A stretch of DNA of 64,000 nucleotides from Lysobacter changpingensis. GTDB taxonomy: Bacteria; Pseudomonadota; Gammaproteobacteria; Xanthomonadales; Xanthomonadaceae. The stretch spans positions 62,001 through 126,000 of the forward strand of contig NZ_JADWPE010000008.1 in NCBI RefSeq assembly GCF_017308985.1, read 5' to 3'. Both the position numbers and the translations under genes were made by a program. The stretch's first letter is position 1. Every line of letters starts with the position of its first letter. The notes below the pieces were generated by a model, which was not told the origin of the DNA, ran no database searches, and was given only the letters and a program-made list of their open reading frames with translations. This document shows positions 8,824-17,448 of this stretch, piece by piece.

Positions 8824-10344
8824 ATGAGTTCCAGCACCGGCCACGCGCCTCACGACGTCCATCCGACCCATTGCGAGAACTGCGGCGCCGCGCTGCAGGG
8901 CCACTATTGCCACGATTGCGGGCAGTCCGTGGTGAACCCGATCCGCCACGCCGCGCACGCGGTGGAGGAAGTGTTCGAGGCGTTCTGGCACCTGGACGGC
9001 CGCATCTTCCGCACCCTGCGCGACCTGCTGTCGCCGGGGCGCATCGCCATCATTTACCTCTCCGGCCAGCGCGCGAAGTACGTCGCGCCGCTGCGGCTGT
9101 TCGTGGTGCTGAGCGTGCTGACGTTCTTCGTCGCGCAGCTGGTCATCCACGTCGATACGCGGGACACGTCGGTCGAACTGCTCGACCAGGGCGTGGAGAA
9201 GAGCGCCCACCGCGCGCAGAACGTCAACCGCGAGAACAAGAAGTTCACCACCGCGACGAGCATCGAGGACGTCGAGCGCATCCGCGCCACCGAACTCGCC
9301 GAACTCGCCGAGGGCCGCGATGCGGTCTCGACGATGCTGCCGCACGTGCGCAAGCCGTTCGAGATCGCGATGACCGACGTCAACGCCGCCGCCGATCGCC
9401 GCGTCGCGGAGCTGATCCGGCAGCACGATCTCACGCCGCGCGAGGTCGAGCGGGAAAAGGCCGCCGCGCAGCGCGAGATCGACGCCGAACGCAGGCAGGC
9501 GCGGGCCATCCCGGAGATGGACAAGGCCAAGACGCTGGCCGAGCTGGAAACGCTGCGCAACGATCGCCTCAAGCGGCAGCAGGCGGAGCTGGCCGCGCTC
9601 GCGCCGGCGCAGACCGCCGAGCGCCGGCGCATGCTGATGGAGATCCGCGAGACCAACGAAGCGGCCGGATGCCGCGCGGCGCAGCTGCAGATCGCGGTGG
9701 CTCGCGGCAGCGAAGGCACGCGTACGCGCAAGACGGTCGACGACGCACGCATCTACGGCGAAACCAACTGCGACGGACGGCTGACGCTGTTCGGCAGCAA
9801 CGAGCCGTGGGACGAGGAACTCAACCCGGTGACGATTTCCTGGGCGCCGCGCTTCGTCAACGCGTGGATCAACCGGCAGATCGCGCACGGCAAGGACAAC
9901 ATGGCGCGCGTGCAGCACGACTACGGAATGCTGGTGAAGGCGATGCTCGGCGCGGTGCCGTCGGCGCTGTTCCTGCTGGTGCCGGTGTTCGCGCTGCTGC
10001 TCAAGCTGGCGTACCTGGGCTCGAAGCGGCTGTACCTGGAGCACCTGGTCGTCGCGCTCTACAGCCATGCGTACCTGTGCCTGGCGATCCTGACGTTCTT
10101 CCTGCTGATCGCGCTGGACAACGCGATCGAGCCGAAATGGGCCGGTTTCGGCTGGATTTCCGGCACGCTGGAACTGCTGCTGTGGCTGTGGATGCCGATC
10201 TACCTGTGGATCATGCAGAAGCGCGTGTACGGCAACGGCTGGCTGCTCACGTCGCTGCGCTATTTCGTGATCGGCAATCTGTATTTCGTGCTGCTCGGCT
10301 TCGCGGTGGTGTTCATCACGCTGGCGAGCATCGTGCGGATGTGA
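8824..10344 (+). CDS. DUF3667 domain-containing membrane protein
   Basis: This is a 506-residue protein. The N-terminus carries a zinc ribbon of four Cys (HCENCG near residue 18 and HDCGQ near residue 31), followed by the DUF3667 motif in which the chain approaches the membrane (FRTLRDLLSPGR, then a YVAPLRLFVVLSVLTFF helix). Between the first membrane segment (about residues 92-110) and the cluster of four C-terminal segments (about 375-500) lies a hydrophilic, strongly charged region of about 250 residues, rich in Glu, Arg and Ala, likely helical or coiled-coil. Typical family members are shorter in this region. The function is unknown; a membrane-associated role with a cytoplasmic zinc ribbon is inferred. 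Confidence 0.85.
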   Translation: MSSSTGHAPHDVHPTHCENCGAALQGHYCHDCGQSVVNPIRHAAHAVEEVFEAFWHLDGRIFRTLRDLLSPGRIAIIYLSGQRAKYVAPLRLFVVLSVLTFFVAQLVIHVDTRDTSVELLDQGVEKSAHRAQNVNRENKKFTTATSIEDVERIRATELAELAEGRDAVSTMLPHVRKPFEIAMTDVNAAADRRVAELIRQHDLTPREVEREKAAAQREIDAERRQARAIPEMDKAKTLAELETLRNDRLKRQQAELAALAPAQTAERRRMLMEIRETNEAAGCRAAQLQIAVARGSEGTRTRKTVDDARIYGETNCDGRLTLFGSNEPWDEELNPVTISWAPRFVNAWINRQIAHGKDNMARVQHDYGMLVKAMLGAVPSALFLLVPVFALLLKLAYLGSKRLYLEHLVVALYSHAYLCLAILTFFLLIALDNAIEPKWAGFGWISGTLELLLWLWMPIYLWIMQKRVYGNGWLLTSLRYFVIGNLYFVLLGFAVVFITLASIVRM

Positions 10345-10389
10345 GGCGCGCGAGGGCTCGGGCAACGGCCCAAGGCAACGCCCGCGTTT

Positions 10390-10472
10390 GTAGCCCGGGT
10401 AAGGCCGAAGGCCGCACCCAGGGTCGCGTCACGTCGAGGGATTCCCGGGTGCGCTTCGCTTAGCCGGGCTAC
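10390..10472. repeat. Paired REP-like palindrome, copy 1
   Basis: GTAGCCCGGGT on the left and its inverse CCGGGCTAC on the right flank about 60 nt, forming a long imperfect hairpin between the convergent DUF3667 and DUF3106 genes. The left arm has the 'aaggccgaaggccgcac' variant and the right arm the 'gtgcgcttcgctta' variant. Confidence 0.8.
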
Positions 10473-10488
10473 AACGGCAACGCAGCGC

Positions 10489-11124
10489 TCAGTGCTGCAA
10501 CCGCCGCCACAACCAGTCGCCGCGCTCGCTCGCGCTGACCGACACCAGCTCGCGCCGCAATTCCGCGCGGGCGGCCGGTGGCGTGCGCTGCGCGAGGACG
10601 CCGAGGTCGCGCCGCTGCTGCGGCGTCATCGATCGCAGCGTGCGCAGCAGCGCCGCGTGCTCGGCTTCCGGCACCTGCGCCAGCAGCGGCTGAAGGGCGA
10701 CGTAGTCCGCGCCGAGCGACGGACCGAACAGCCAGCCACGACGTTCGCTGCGATCCATCGCCTCGAACTGCGCGCGCCACGCGGCCTGCACGTCCGGCGC
10801 CATCGCCGCGTACTGCGCGGCGGCGGCCTGCGCCTGCGCGCGTTCGCCAGGCGACAGCGCCTGCCAGGCCTGGTAACGCTCGCGACGCTGGTCGCGCTCG
10901 GCGCGCGGCAGGGCGTCCCACTGCGCGGCGCGCTGCCGGAAGGCGGCCTGCTCCGCGGGCGGGAATCCGTCCCAGCGGCGCGCGTTCTCGCGCACGCCGG
11001 CCTGGGCCGCGGGCGGCAGGCGTTCGAGCAGGTCCTTCAACTCCGGCGGTGTCGCGACGGCAGTGGCGGTCGCCAGCGTCAGCGCGAACAAGAGCCCGCG
11101 ACGGCGCGACAGGTCACGGCGCAT
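10489..11124 (-). CDS. DUF3106 domain-containing periplasmic protein
   Basis: This is a 211-residue protein. It starts MRRDLSRRRGLL with a signal peptide of about 28 residues, followed by the DUF3106 pattern of repeated motifs (RWDGFPPAEQAAFRQRAAQW and similar), in which short helices each carry a conserved Trp and 'LPxxER' turns. This gives a chain of short helical repeats, most likely exported. It overlaps the start of the upstream gene by 11 nt (its ATG at 11122-11124 lies inside that frame), so the two are translationally linked. DUF3106 genes are commonly paired with a small sigma-factor-like or membrane-anchored gene of this kind. Its role is unknown. Confidence 0.85.
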   Translation of the reverse strand: MRRDLSRRRGLLFALTLATATAVATPPELKDLLERLPPAAQAGVRENARRWDGFPPAEQAAFRQRAAQWDALPRAERDQRRERYQAWQALSPGERAQAQAAAAQYAAMAPDVQAAWRAQFEAMDRSERRGWLFGPSLGADYVALQPLLAQVPEAEHAALLRTLRSMTPQQRRDLGVLAQRTPPAARAELRRELVSVSASERGDWLWRRLQH

Positions 11125-12112
11125 CTTCGGTCTCCGCCTGCGTCTCGCCGGCGATGCCGTCCGCCACCGGCGACGGGGCGACGTTCTCGTCGGCCGGCGC
11201 ATCGACCGGCGCGGCCGGCGGCGCCGGCGCGGTGACGCCCGCCGCCTGCTGCGCGGCCAGCCAGCTGTTGAATTCCAGGTCCTGCGCGGCGGCCTCGCCC
11301 TGCGGATCGGCGAGCAGCGCGAAATCGCGATGGGTGATCATCGCGGTTTCCTCGCCAAAGCCCGACGCGGGCGAATCGGCTTCCGGCAGCGGCTGGACTT
11401 CGATCCGGCGCGAGCCGCCGACGCCGTCGACCGTCGAACCGATCGGCAGGAAGGTCGCCGCCAACCCGGCCACGCACAGCGCCAGCAGGCCCCAGAGCAG
11501 CGGCATCAGCCAGCGCGGACGCGACGCGGGAGTCGCGTCGGCCCGGGGTGCCGTCGCTCCGGTTTCGCCCCGCAGCACGGTTTCGCGGGCCGAGCTCAGG
11601 CGCACCAGCCGGTCGGGCGGCAGGGTCTTGATGCGACGGTGGATCTGCTCGCGCAGCTGCTGCCAGGCGAGCGGGTCGGCGCGCCCGTCGGCGTGGTGAG
11701 GGAGCGCCCGCTGGAGCGCTAGCCGGTAGCTGGGCAGCCCCACGCCGAGCACCTCCGCGGCCTCCTCCTCCGACAGCCCGGCGGCGACGCGCAGCAGCAG
11801 GGCCGCACGCGGGCCGCTGCCGAGTTCGCCGAGCCGGTCGGTGGCCTCGACCGCGATGGCAACCGCCGTCCGGTGCTGGAGCCGCGGCTGGGCCAGCAGC
11901 AGCGACCAGAAGCGGCGCGGCCATTCGGCCATCGGAAGGCTGCCGGCCTCCGGCCGGAACTGACGCATGGCGTCGGCCAGCGCGGAATCGCCCGCGGTGG
12001 CATCGCCGGCCTGGAGCTCCGCCAGGACCGCGCCGCGGCGCTCGATCCCGCGCAGGAAAGCGGACAGCGCCGGGGCGCCTGAAGGACGGGGGGAAGCGGA
12101 CGGAACGCTCAT
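11114..12112 (-). CDS. Membrane-anchored protein with sigma-70 region 4-like helix-turn-helix
   Basis: This is a 332-residue protein from ATG 12110-12112. Residues about 60-90 (EWPRRFWSLLLAQPR) and 95-137 (including ALLLRVAAGLSEEEAAEVLG) resemble a sigma-70 region 4 helix-turn-helix, the kind found in ECF-type sigma factors. A single membrane segment follows at about 203-223, with a Pro/Ala-rich tail on the far side. No recognisable region 2 for -10 binding is present. It overlaps the DUF3106 gene by 11 nt. This architecture suggests a membrane-tethered regulator or a degenerate sigma factor rather than a free sigma. The frame opens further upstream, but the start given is the first Met before the conserved part. 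Confidence 0.6.
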   Translation of the reverse strand: MSVPSASPRPSGAPALSAFLRGIERRGAVLAELQAGDATAGDSALADAMRQFRPEAGSLPMAEWPRRFWSLLLAQPRLQHRTAVAIAVEATDRLGELGSGPRAALLLRVAAGLSEEEAAEVLGVGLPSYRLALQRALPHHADGRADPLAWQQLREQIHRRIKTLPPDRLVRLSSARETVLRGETGATAPRADATPASRPRWLMPLLWGLLALCVAGLAATFLPIGSTVDGVGGSRRIEVQPLPEADSPASGFGEETAMITHRDFALLADPQGEAAAQDLEFNSWLAAQQAAGVTAPAPPAAPVDAPADENVAPSPVADGIAGETQAETEDAP

Positions 12113-12555
12113 CGGGACTGCATCACCATGCGCCGATGATAACGACGCGGCCCGGTGAAATTCCGCTTGACATTGCTGAGCCAGCCGCTCCTCCAAGCGG
12201 GACGCGGCCTTCGCCGGAAAAGCGGTTGTGCACAGCAGTAATCGGACCGTCATGCAGGGCTTCCTGAACGCGGCCTTCAGCTGGGTGACAACCGTGTTTC
12301 ACGCCTAAGCTCATGATTTCAAAAGAAATATCGGCTTTGGCACTTTTTTCACCAACATAGCTGCGAGGCTTGTTTTCCGGGAATCGGGCCCCGCTCGCAA
12401 CCCGCCATGCACAGATTTATCCACAGATCGTGTGGATAAGGACGTTTTCGCTTTGTGGCCGGGCACTTGCGTGATTTTTGTCACAGACGGTGCAGCAATG
12501 CCGCGCAAGCTTCGCGGCGGCTTTCGTGCCAGACCGGGCCCGGTAGACTTCGCCG
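12113..12555. other. Regulatory intergenic region between divergent sigma-like gene and priA
   Basis: These 443 nt carry no convincing gene. A local AT-rich patch at about 12310-12350 stands out in this GC-rich genome. An inverted pair of DnaA boxes is at 12417-12439, and a palindromic TTGTGCACA-like site lies near 12230. A 65-codon minus-strand frame (12311-12508) and an 18-codon plus-strand frame starting at 12253 are not supported. Confidence 0.6.
12417..12439. promoter_or_regulatory. Inverted pair of perfect DnaA boxes upstream of priA
   Basis: TTATCCACA (12417-12425) and its reverse complement TGTGGATAA (12431-12439) are separated by 5 nt. Both match the strongest DnaA box consensus exactly. 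They lie 117 nt before the priA start codon. Confidence 0.75.
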
Positions 12556-14754
12556 ATGCCCGACGCCCTCACGACCCCGCCCGCCGTCTGGCGGGTGGCC
12601 CTGCCCGTGCCGCTGCCGCGCCTGTTCGACTACCGGCCGCCGGAAGGCGAGGCGGTCGGCGGGGACGACGTCGGCCTGCGGGTGCGCGTGCCGTTCGGCA
12701 GTCGCGAACTGGTGGGGATCGTCGCCGAAACCGGGCCCGCCGAGCCGGATGCGCCCGAGTTGAAGCACGCCCTCGCCCGGCTCGATGCGGAGTCGGTCCT
12801 TCGCGGCGAGCTGTTCGAATCGCTGAACTGGCTGGCGCGCTACACGCACGCGCCGCTCGGCGAGGTGCTGGCGACCGCGCTGCCCGCCGCGCTGCGCCGC
12901 GGCGAGCCGCTGCCCGATACCCACGCCTGGGCCTGGCAGCTGACCGAAGCCGGCCAGACCGCCCGCGAACGCCTGCGCGCCGGCAAACCGCGCCGGTTGG
13001 CCGACCTGCTCCAGACCGGCGCGCTGGACGAGGACCGCCTCGACGTCGAGCTCGAGGACTGGCGAGCCGCCGCCCGCGCGCTGGCCAGGCGGGAGCTGGC
13101 CGAGCGCATCGCCGTGCCCGCCGTCGCCTATGCGGTGGAACCGCGTCCCGGCCCGGAACTGCATGCCGAACAGCAGGCCGCCGTCGACGCCATCCTCGCC
13201 GCGCGCCACGGCTTCGCCGCGCTGCTGCTCGACGGCGTGACCGGCAGCGGCAAGACCGAGGTCTACCTGCACGCCATCGCCGACTGCCTCGCGCGCGGCA
13301 AGCAGGCGCTGGTGCTGGTGCCGGAGATCGGCCTGACCCCGCAGACGCTGGCGCGGTTCCGCGCGCGCCTGGGCGTGCCGGTGCACGCGCTGCATTCGGG
13401 CCTGGGCGACGGCGAACGCGCGCGCACCTGGACCGCCTTCGCGCGCGGCGAGGCGCGCGTGGTCGTGGGCACGCGGTCGGCGGTGTTCCTGCCGCTGCCG
13501 GAGGCCGGGCTGATCGTGATCGACGAGGAACACGACGGCAGCTTCAAGCAGCTCGACGGCATCCGTTACCACGCGCGCGATTTCGCGCTGGTGCGCGGCA
13601 AGGCGCTGGGCGTGCCGGTGCTGCTGGGCAGCGCGACGCCGTCGCTGGAATCGCTGCGCAACGCCCACGCCGGCCGTTACGAACACCTTCGCCTGCAGCA
13701 GCGCGCGGGCCAGGCGCAGCCGCCGGCGGTGCGCGTGTGCGACGTGCGCAAACGGCCGCTCGAAGCCGGGCTGTCGCCGGAAATGCTCGATGCCATCGCG
13801 CACGCGCTCGACGCCGATGGCCAGGTGCTCGTCTTCAAGAACCGCCGCGGCTACGCGCCGGTGCTGCTCTGCCACGACTGCGGGTGGAGCGCGCAATGCC
13901 AGCGCTGCGACGCGCCGATGACGGTGCACGGCGGCGGCCGGCGCCTGCAATGCCACCACTGCGGCGCGCGTCGTCCGGCCCCCAACGCCTGCCCCGACTG
14001 CGGCGGCCTGGCGCTGCAACCGCAGGGCGCGGGCACCGAGCGTATCGAGGAGGTGCTCAGCGCGCGTTTTCCCGACGTGCCGGTACTGCGCATCGATCGC
14101 GGCACCACGCAGCGTCGCGACGCGCTCGAACACGCGCTGGCGAAGTTCGGCACGCAGCGCGGCATCCTGGTCGGCACGCAGATGCTGGCGAAGGGGCACG
14201 ATCTGCCCAACCTCACGCTGGTCGCGGTGGTCGGCGTCGACGAAGGGCTGTTCTCGGCCGATTTCCGCGCGCCGGAGAAGCTCGCGCAGCTGCTGATCCA
14301 GGTCGCCGGCCGCGCCGGCCGCGCGCAGCGCAAGGGCGAGGTGCTGCTGCAGACGCATCATCCGGGCCATCCGCTGCTGGCGACGCTGCTGGCCGGCGGC
14401 TACCACGCGTTCGCCGACGTGGAACTCGAACAGCGGGAGATCGCCGGGTTCCCGCCGTTCGCGCACATGGCGATGTTCCGCGCGGAGGCGCAGCAAGTGG
14501 ATGCATGCGAGGCGTTCCTGCGCATGGCACGCGAGGTGCTGCGCGACGTGCACGCGCCACTCGACCTGCACGGCCCGCTGCCGGCACCGATGCCGCGCCG
14601 CGCGGGATACCAGCGCATGCAGCTGCTGCTCTCCGCCGCCGACCGCCGCAGCCTGCATGCGGCACTGGAAGCCGCGCTTCCGGCGATCCATGCCTCCCCG
14701 GAAGCGCGGAAGGTTCGGTGGTCGCTGGATGTGGATCCGGTGGATCTGTATTGA
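12556..14754 (+). CDS. priA: Primosomal protein N' (replication restart helicase PriA)
   Basis: This is a full-length (732-residue) PriA. It is the helicase that recognises stalled forks and D-loops, unwinds the lagging arm and recruits PriB/DnaT/DnaB for replication restart. It has a winged N-terminal 3'-DNA binding domain, Walker A GVTGSGKTEVYL near residue 227, the DEEHD box near 318, and helicase motifs in LVGTQMLAKGHD near 540. The characteristic zinc-binding Cys cluster (CHDCGW, QCQRCDAPM, CHHCGAR, CPDCGG, about residues 436-490) is complete. It starts at ATG 12556 with no close competitor. Transcription is away from the sigma-like gene. Confidence 0.96.
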   Translation: MPDALTTPPAVWRVALPVPLPRLFDYRPPEGEAVGGDDVGLRVRVPFGSRELVGIVAETGPAEPDAPELKHALARLDAESVLRGELFESLNWLARYTHAPLGEVLATALPAALRRGEPLPDTHAWAWQLTEAGQTARERLRAGKPRRLADLLQTGALDEDRLDVELEDWRAAARALARRELAERIAVPAVAYAVEPRPGPELHAEQQAAVDAILAARHGFAALLLDGVTGSGKTEVYLHAIADCLARGKQALVLVPEIGLTPQTLARFRARLGVPVHALHSGLGDGERARTWTAFARGEARVVVGTRSAVFLPLPEAGLIVIDEEHDGSFKQLDGIRYHARDFALVRGKALGVPVLLGSATPSLESLRNAHAGRYEHLRLQQRAGQAQPPAVRVCDVRKRPLEAGLSPEMLDAIAHALDADGQVLVFKNRRGYAPVLLCHDCGWSAQCQRCDAPMTVHGGGRRLQCHHCGARRPAPNACPDCGGLALQPQGAGTERIEEVLSARFPDVPVLRIDRGTTQRRDALEHALAKFGTQRGILVGTQMLAKGHDLPNLTLVAVVGVDEGLFSADFRAPEKLAQLLIQVAGRAGRAQRKGEVLLQTHHPGHPLLATLLAGGYHAFADVELEQREIAGFPPFAHMAMFRAEAQQVDACEAFLRMAREVLRDVHAPLDLHGPLPAPMPRRAGYQRMQLLLSAADRRSLHAALEAALPAIHASPEARKVRWSLDVDPVDLY

Positions 14755-14814
14755 TCGGGACGCGGGACTTTGGAAAGCTGATCACGTGAGCTTTCTTCAT
14801 CCGCCACCGTTTCC

Positions 14815-14840
14815 GTCGTCCCGGCGAAGGCCGGGATCCA
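14815..14840. repeat. GTCGTCCCGGCGAAGGCCGG palindrome
   Basis: CCCGGC and GCCGGG around 'gaag' form a short palindrome, a GC-rich relative of the GTCATTCC family, 3' of priA. Confidence 0.6.
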
Positions 14841-14885
14841 GGCCCGTAACGCAAGGCCACTCCCTCACCGGCAATCCACCACTCC

Positions 14886-14907
14886 GTCATTCCAGCGAAA
14901 GCTGGAC
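14886..14907. repeat. GTCATTCCAGCGAAAGCTGG palindrome
   Basis: This is a second copy of the element at 5083-5105. The arms TCCAGC and GCTGGA pair around 'gaaa'. Confidence 0.65.
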
Positions 14908-14949
14908 CCATTTTGCTCTCGCTCCAGATCGTCATTCCGCGAACCAGCC

Positions 14950-17448
14950 CTAACGCACATCACCCCGCCACACCCACGCTGCCGCCCCATACAACACGAC
15001 CGCGATCACCAGCGTCGCCTGCAAGCCGATCGCGATCGCCAGCAGCAACGCCAGGATCGCCGCGATCACCGACGCGCAACCGTTCAACCCCCACGCCCAC
15101 GGCACGAACGCCGGCGCGCTGCGCGACAGCCGCGCGAGACCGAGCGGAAACGGCATGCCCATCGCGAACGCGAGCGGCGCGATGCCGATGAACCCCAGCA
15201 GCGCGCGCAACGCCAACGGCCACGACGACGCCAGCGCATGCGCCGCCGCGAAGACGGCGATCTGCCACGCAAGTCCCAGCACGATCGCCCGTACCGCCCA
15301 CGCGATGCGCGAGGCGAGCGCGGCGTCATCGGGCTGCGATCCGGACATCCAGCGTTGCGCATGCAGGCTGCCGAGCCCCGCGCACAGCAGGATCGCGGCG
15401 AGCCCGACGTTCGCCGCCAGCCATGGATGCCCGACCAGCAACGTCAGGCGCGAGAGCGTGGCGATCTCTACCAGAAGGAACGCCAGCCCCAACGCGAGGA
15501 AGTACGCGCCGACGCGCAGCCGCGAAGGCGGCGCCGCGCCGCCATCGCGCGACAGCGCGCGCAACGGCAGCAGCACGAGCACGAGCGCCAGCACCATCGC
15601 CTGCACCAGCGTCGCCACCAGCACGAGATAACCCGAATCCAGCAGCACAGCGCCGCCCTGCGCGCGCAGGCGCCACAGCTCCGGCAGGCTGCGCCAGCGG
15701 AAGAAATGCCCGAAGTACGGGCGATCGTCGCGCGCGGGCTCGATGTCGAAGCGGTACGCGCGGACGTACGCGCGCGCGTCCGCCGACAGCAGCGCCTGCA
15801 CGCCGTCGAACAGGGTCGACGGTTCGAGCAGGTGGAAGCGTTCGTCCGCACGCGCACGCCATCCGGGCGCGTGCACGACATCGAATCCATGACGGTCGGC
15901 GAAACGCAGCAGCGCGCCCGCCGCTCGCGGCTCGATCGCGGAGCGCGAGAGCAGCCACGTGCTCGCATCCCAGTTGCGGATCGCCGCCACGTGGCGCGAC
16001 GGATCGGCCACGCCTTCGCCACGCAGCGCTTCGACGACGGTGCCGAAGAGCTTGAGTTCGTCGCGTGGCGGCTGCTTGCTCCAGCGCGTCGCGACCACCA
16101 TGCCGTGTGGCGTGAGCGTTCGCAGGTAATCGCGCATCGCCTCGACGGTGAGCGCGTACTGCTCGCTCGCCGACTGCACGCCCGCGCCGCCGCTGGCGAA
16201 GGATTCGCCACCTGCGAGCACGACCAGGTCGTAGCGGTCGCGGATCGTGCGGACGAACGCGCGCGGCTCGGCGACGAAAGCGCTCACGCGCCGGTCGTCG
16301 AAAAGATGGCCCGAGTAGGCGCCGAAATCCCCGCGAATCCACTGCATGCGCTGGGCGGACCCTTCGACCGCGTCGACATGACGCGCGCCGAGCGTGAGCG
16401 CCTGCAGCACCTCCATGCCGCCGCCCGCGCCGAGCACGAGCACGCGATCGGGCGTGCGCATGCGATACGGCAGCGCCGAGGTCATCGCTTCGAGCCACTG
16501 TCCGTCGGAGTGCCCATCGTCCCGCACGATCGGCGACATCGCATCGCCATCGGTGTAGAGCGCCAGTTGCGCCGGCGGCTCGGCGGCGTGCGACAGGCTC
16601 AGGCCCGGCGCGTACCGGATCGGCACGCGCGGGCTTTCGACCATCGCGAAACTGCCGTAGGGATCGGATCGCTCGGCGATCACGCGCGCGCCCGGCAGCA
16701 GCAGCGTCTTGCTCAGTCCCTTGAACTCGTTCGGGCGCGGCGCGAGCAGCTGCGTGGGCCAGGTCATCAGCAGCGCGAGTGCGACGACGCATGTGGCCAC
16801 GCGCACCGCGACGCTGCGTGCGATCAGCCACGCCGCCACCGGTCCGCACAACGCCGCGATCAACAGCCCGTAACGCACCGGACATGCACTGGCAGCGAGC
16901 GCGGCGAGCGCGCCGATCGCAGCGCCGACCAGATCGGCGCCGTACAGCGCCGGGATGCGCGATCCGTGTCGCGCGAATGCGAGGCCGAAGCACGCCGCCG
17001 CGAAGAAGAACGGCACCGACAAGGTGAGATACAACGCGCCGAGCCACAGCAGCTGGCGCGGATTCCACACCAGTTCCAGGCCGTTGAACGGAATGGCGCG
17101 CGCGATGACCAGCGTGATCGCCGCACTCGCCGCGAACAGCAACGCGCACCCGGCGAACGCCGCGTCGAAATCGCGTGCGAGCCGCGCGTGCCGCGCGCCG
17201 CGCAACCACAACGCCAGCCACGTACCGCTGGCGCCGTGGCCGAGCAGCGCGAGGCTGATGATCATCACCGCGAACGGATGCCAGTGCGCGATCGCGAGCC
17301 ATCGCATCAACAACAGCTGCCACGCCAGCGCGGCGGCCGACAGCAGCGCGATGGCGATGGGAAGCGCGATGGAATGTCCGGCGGCCCGTGCATCCGCGCG
17401 TTCGCCGGCGGACGCGAAGCGCAACGCCGCGGGGTCGGACGCGCTCAC
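14950..17448 (-). CDS. Polytopic membrane protein with spermidine-synthase-like domain
   Basis: This is an 832-residue protein in three parts. The first 240 residues hold about six or seven membrane segments. Residues about 290-560 form a Rossmann-like SAM-binding domain of the spermidine synthase/aminopropyltransferase superfamily, with VLVLGAGGGMEVLQAL near residue 337. The last 250 residues hold a second block of six to seven membrane segments. The acidic residues that bind the amine in true spermidine synthases (the D-D-x-R-type and D-P motifs) are not obvious, so activity on polyamines is uncertain. Its first four bases overlap the end of the secreted Pcm gene, implying a translationally coupled pair of SAM-binding enzymes. 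Confidence 0.8.
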   Translation of the reverse strand: MSASDPAALRFASAGERADARAAGHSIALPIAIALLSAAALAWQLLLMRWLAIAHWHPFAVMIISLALLGHGASGTWLALWLRGARHARLARDFDAAFAGCALLFAASAAITLVIARAIPFNGLELVWNPRQLLWLGALYLTLSVPFFFAAACFGLAFARHGSRIPALYGADLVGAAIGALAALAASACPVRYGLLIAALCGPVAAWLIARSVAVRVATCVVALALLMTWPTQLLAPRPNEFKGLSKTLLLPGARVIAERSDPYGSFAMVESPRVPIRYAPGLSLSHAAEPPAQLALYTDGDAMSPIVRDDGHSDGQWLEAMTSALPYRMRTPDRVLVLGAGGGMEVLQALTLGARHVDAVEGSAQRMQWIRGDFGAYSGHLFDDRRVSAFVAEPRAFVRTIRDRYDLVVLAGGESFASGGAGVQSASEQYALTVEAMRDYLRTLTPHGMVVATRWSKQPPRDELKLFGTVVEALRGEGVADPSRHVAAIRNWDASTWLLSRSAIEPRAAGALLRFADRHGFDVVHAPGWRARADERFHLLEPSTLFDGVQALLSADARAYVRAYRFDIEPARDDRPYFGHFFRWRSLPELWRLRAQGGAVLLDSGYLVLVATLVQAMVLALVLVLLPLRALSRDGGAAPPSRLRVGAYFLALGLAFLLVEIATLSRLTLLVGHPWLAANVGLAAILLCAGLGSLHAQRWMSGSQPDDAALASRIAWAVRAIVLGLAWQIAVFAAAHALASSWPLALRALLGFIGIAPLAFAMGMPFPLGLARLSRSAPAFVPWAWGLNGCASVIAAILALLLAIAIGLQATLVIAVVLYGAAAWVWRGDVR

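Noticed and set aside
7312-10365. A 1017-codon minus-strand frame merging the MATE gene with sequence antisense to DUF3667
   Set aside because: Only the last 458 codons match MATE, and the upstream part is antisense to the well-supported DUF3667 gene.
12253-12309. An 18-codon plus-strand frame, MQGFLNAAFSWV...
   Set aside because: Too short, with no ribosome-binding site; a leader peptide cannot be supported.
12417-12439. A chromosomal origin at the DnaA boxes
   Set aside because: Only two clear boxes, no AT-rich unwinding element of proper size, and no dnaA/dnaN/gyrB neighbours.
12311-12508. A 65-codon minus-strand frame in the priA upstream region
   Set aside because: No ribosome-binding site, no family, and it overlaps the DnaA boxes.
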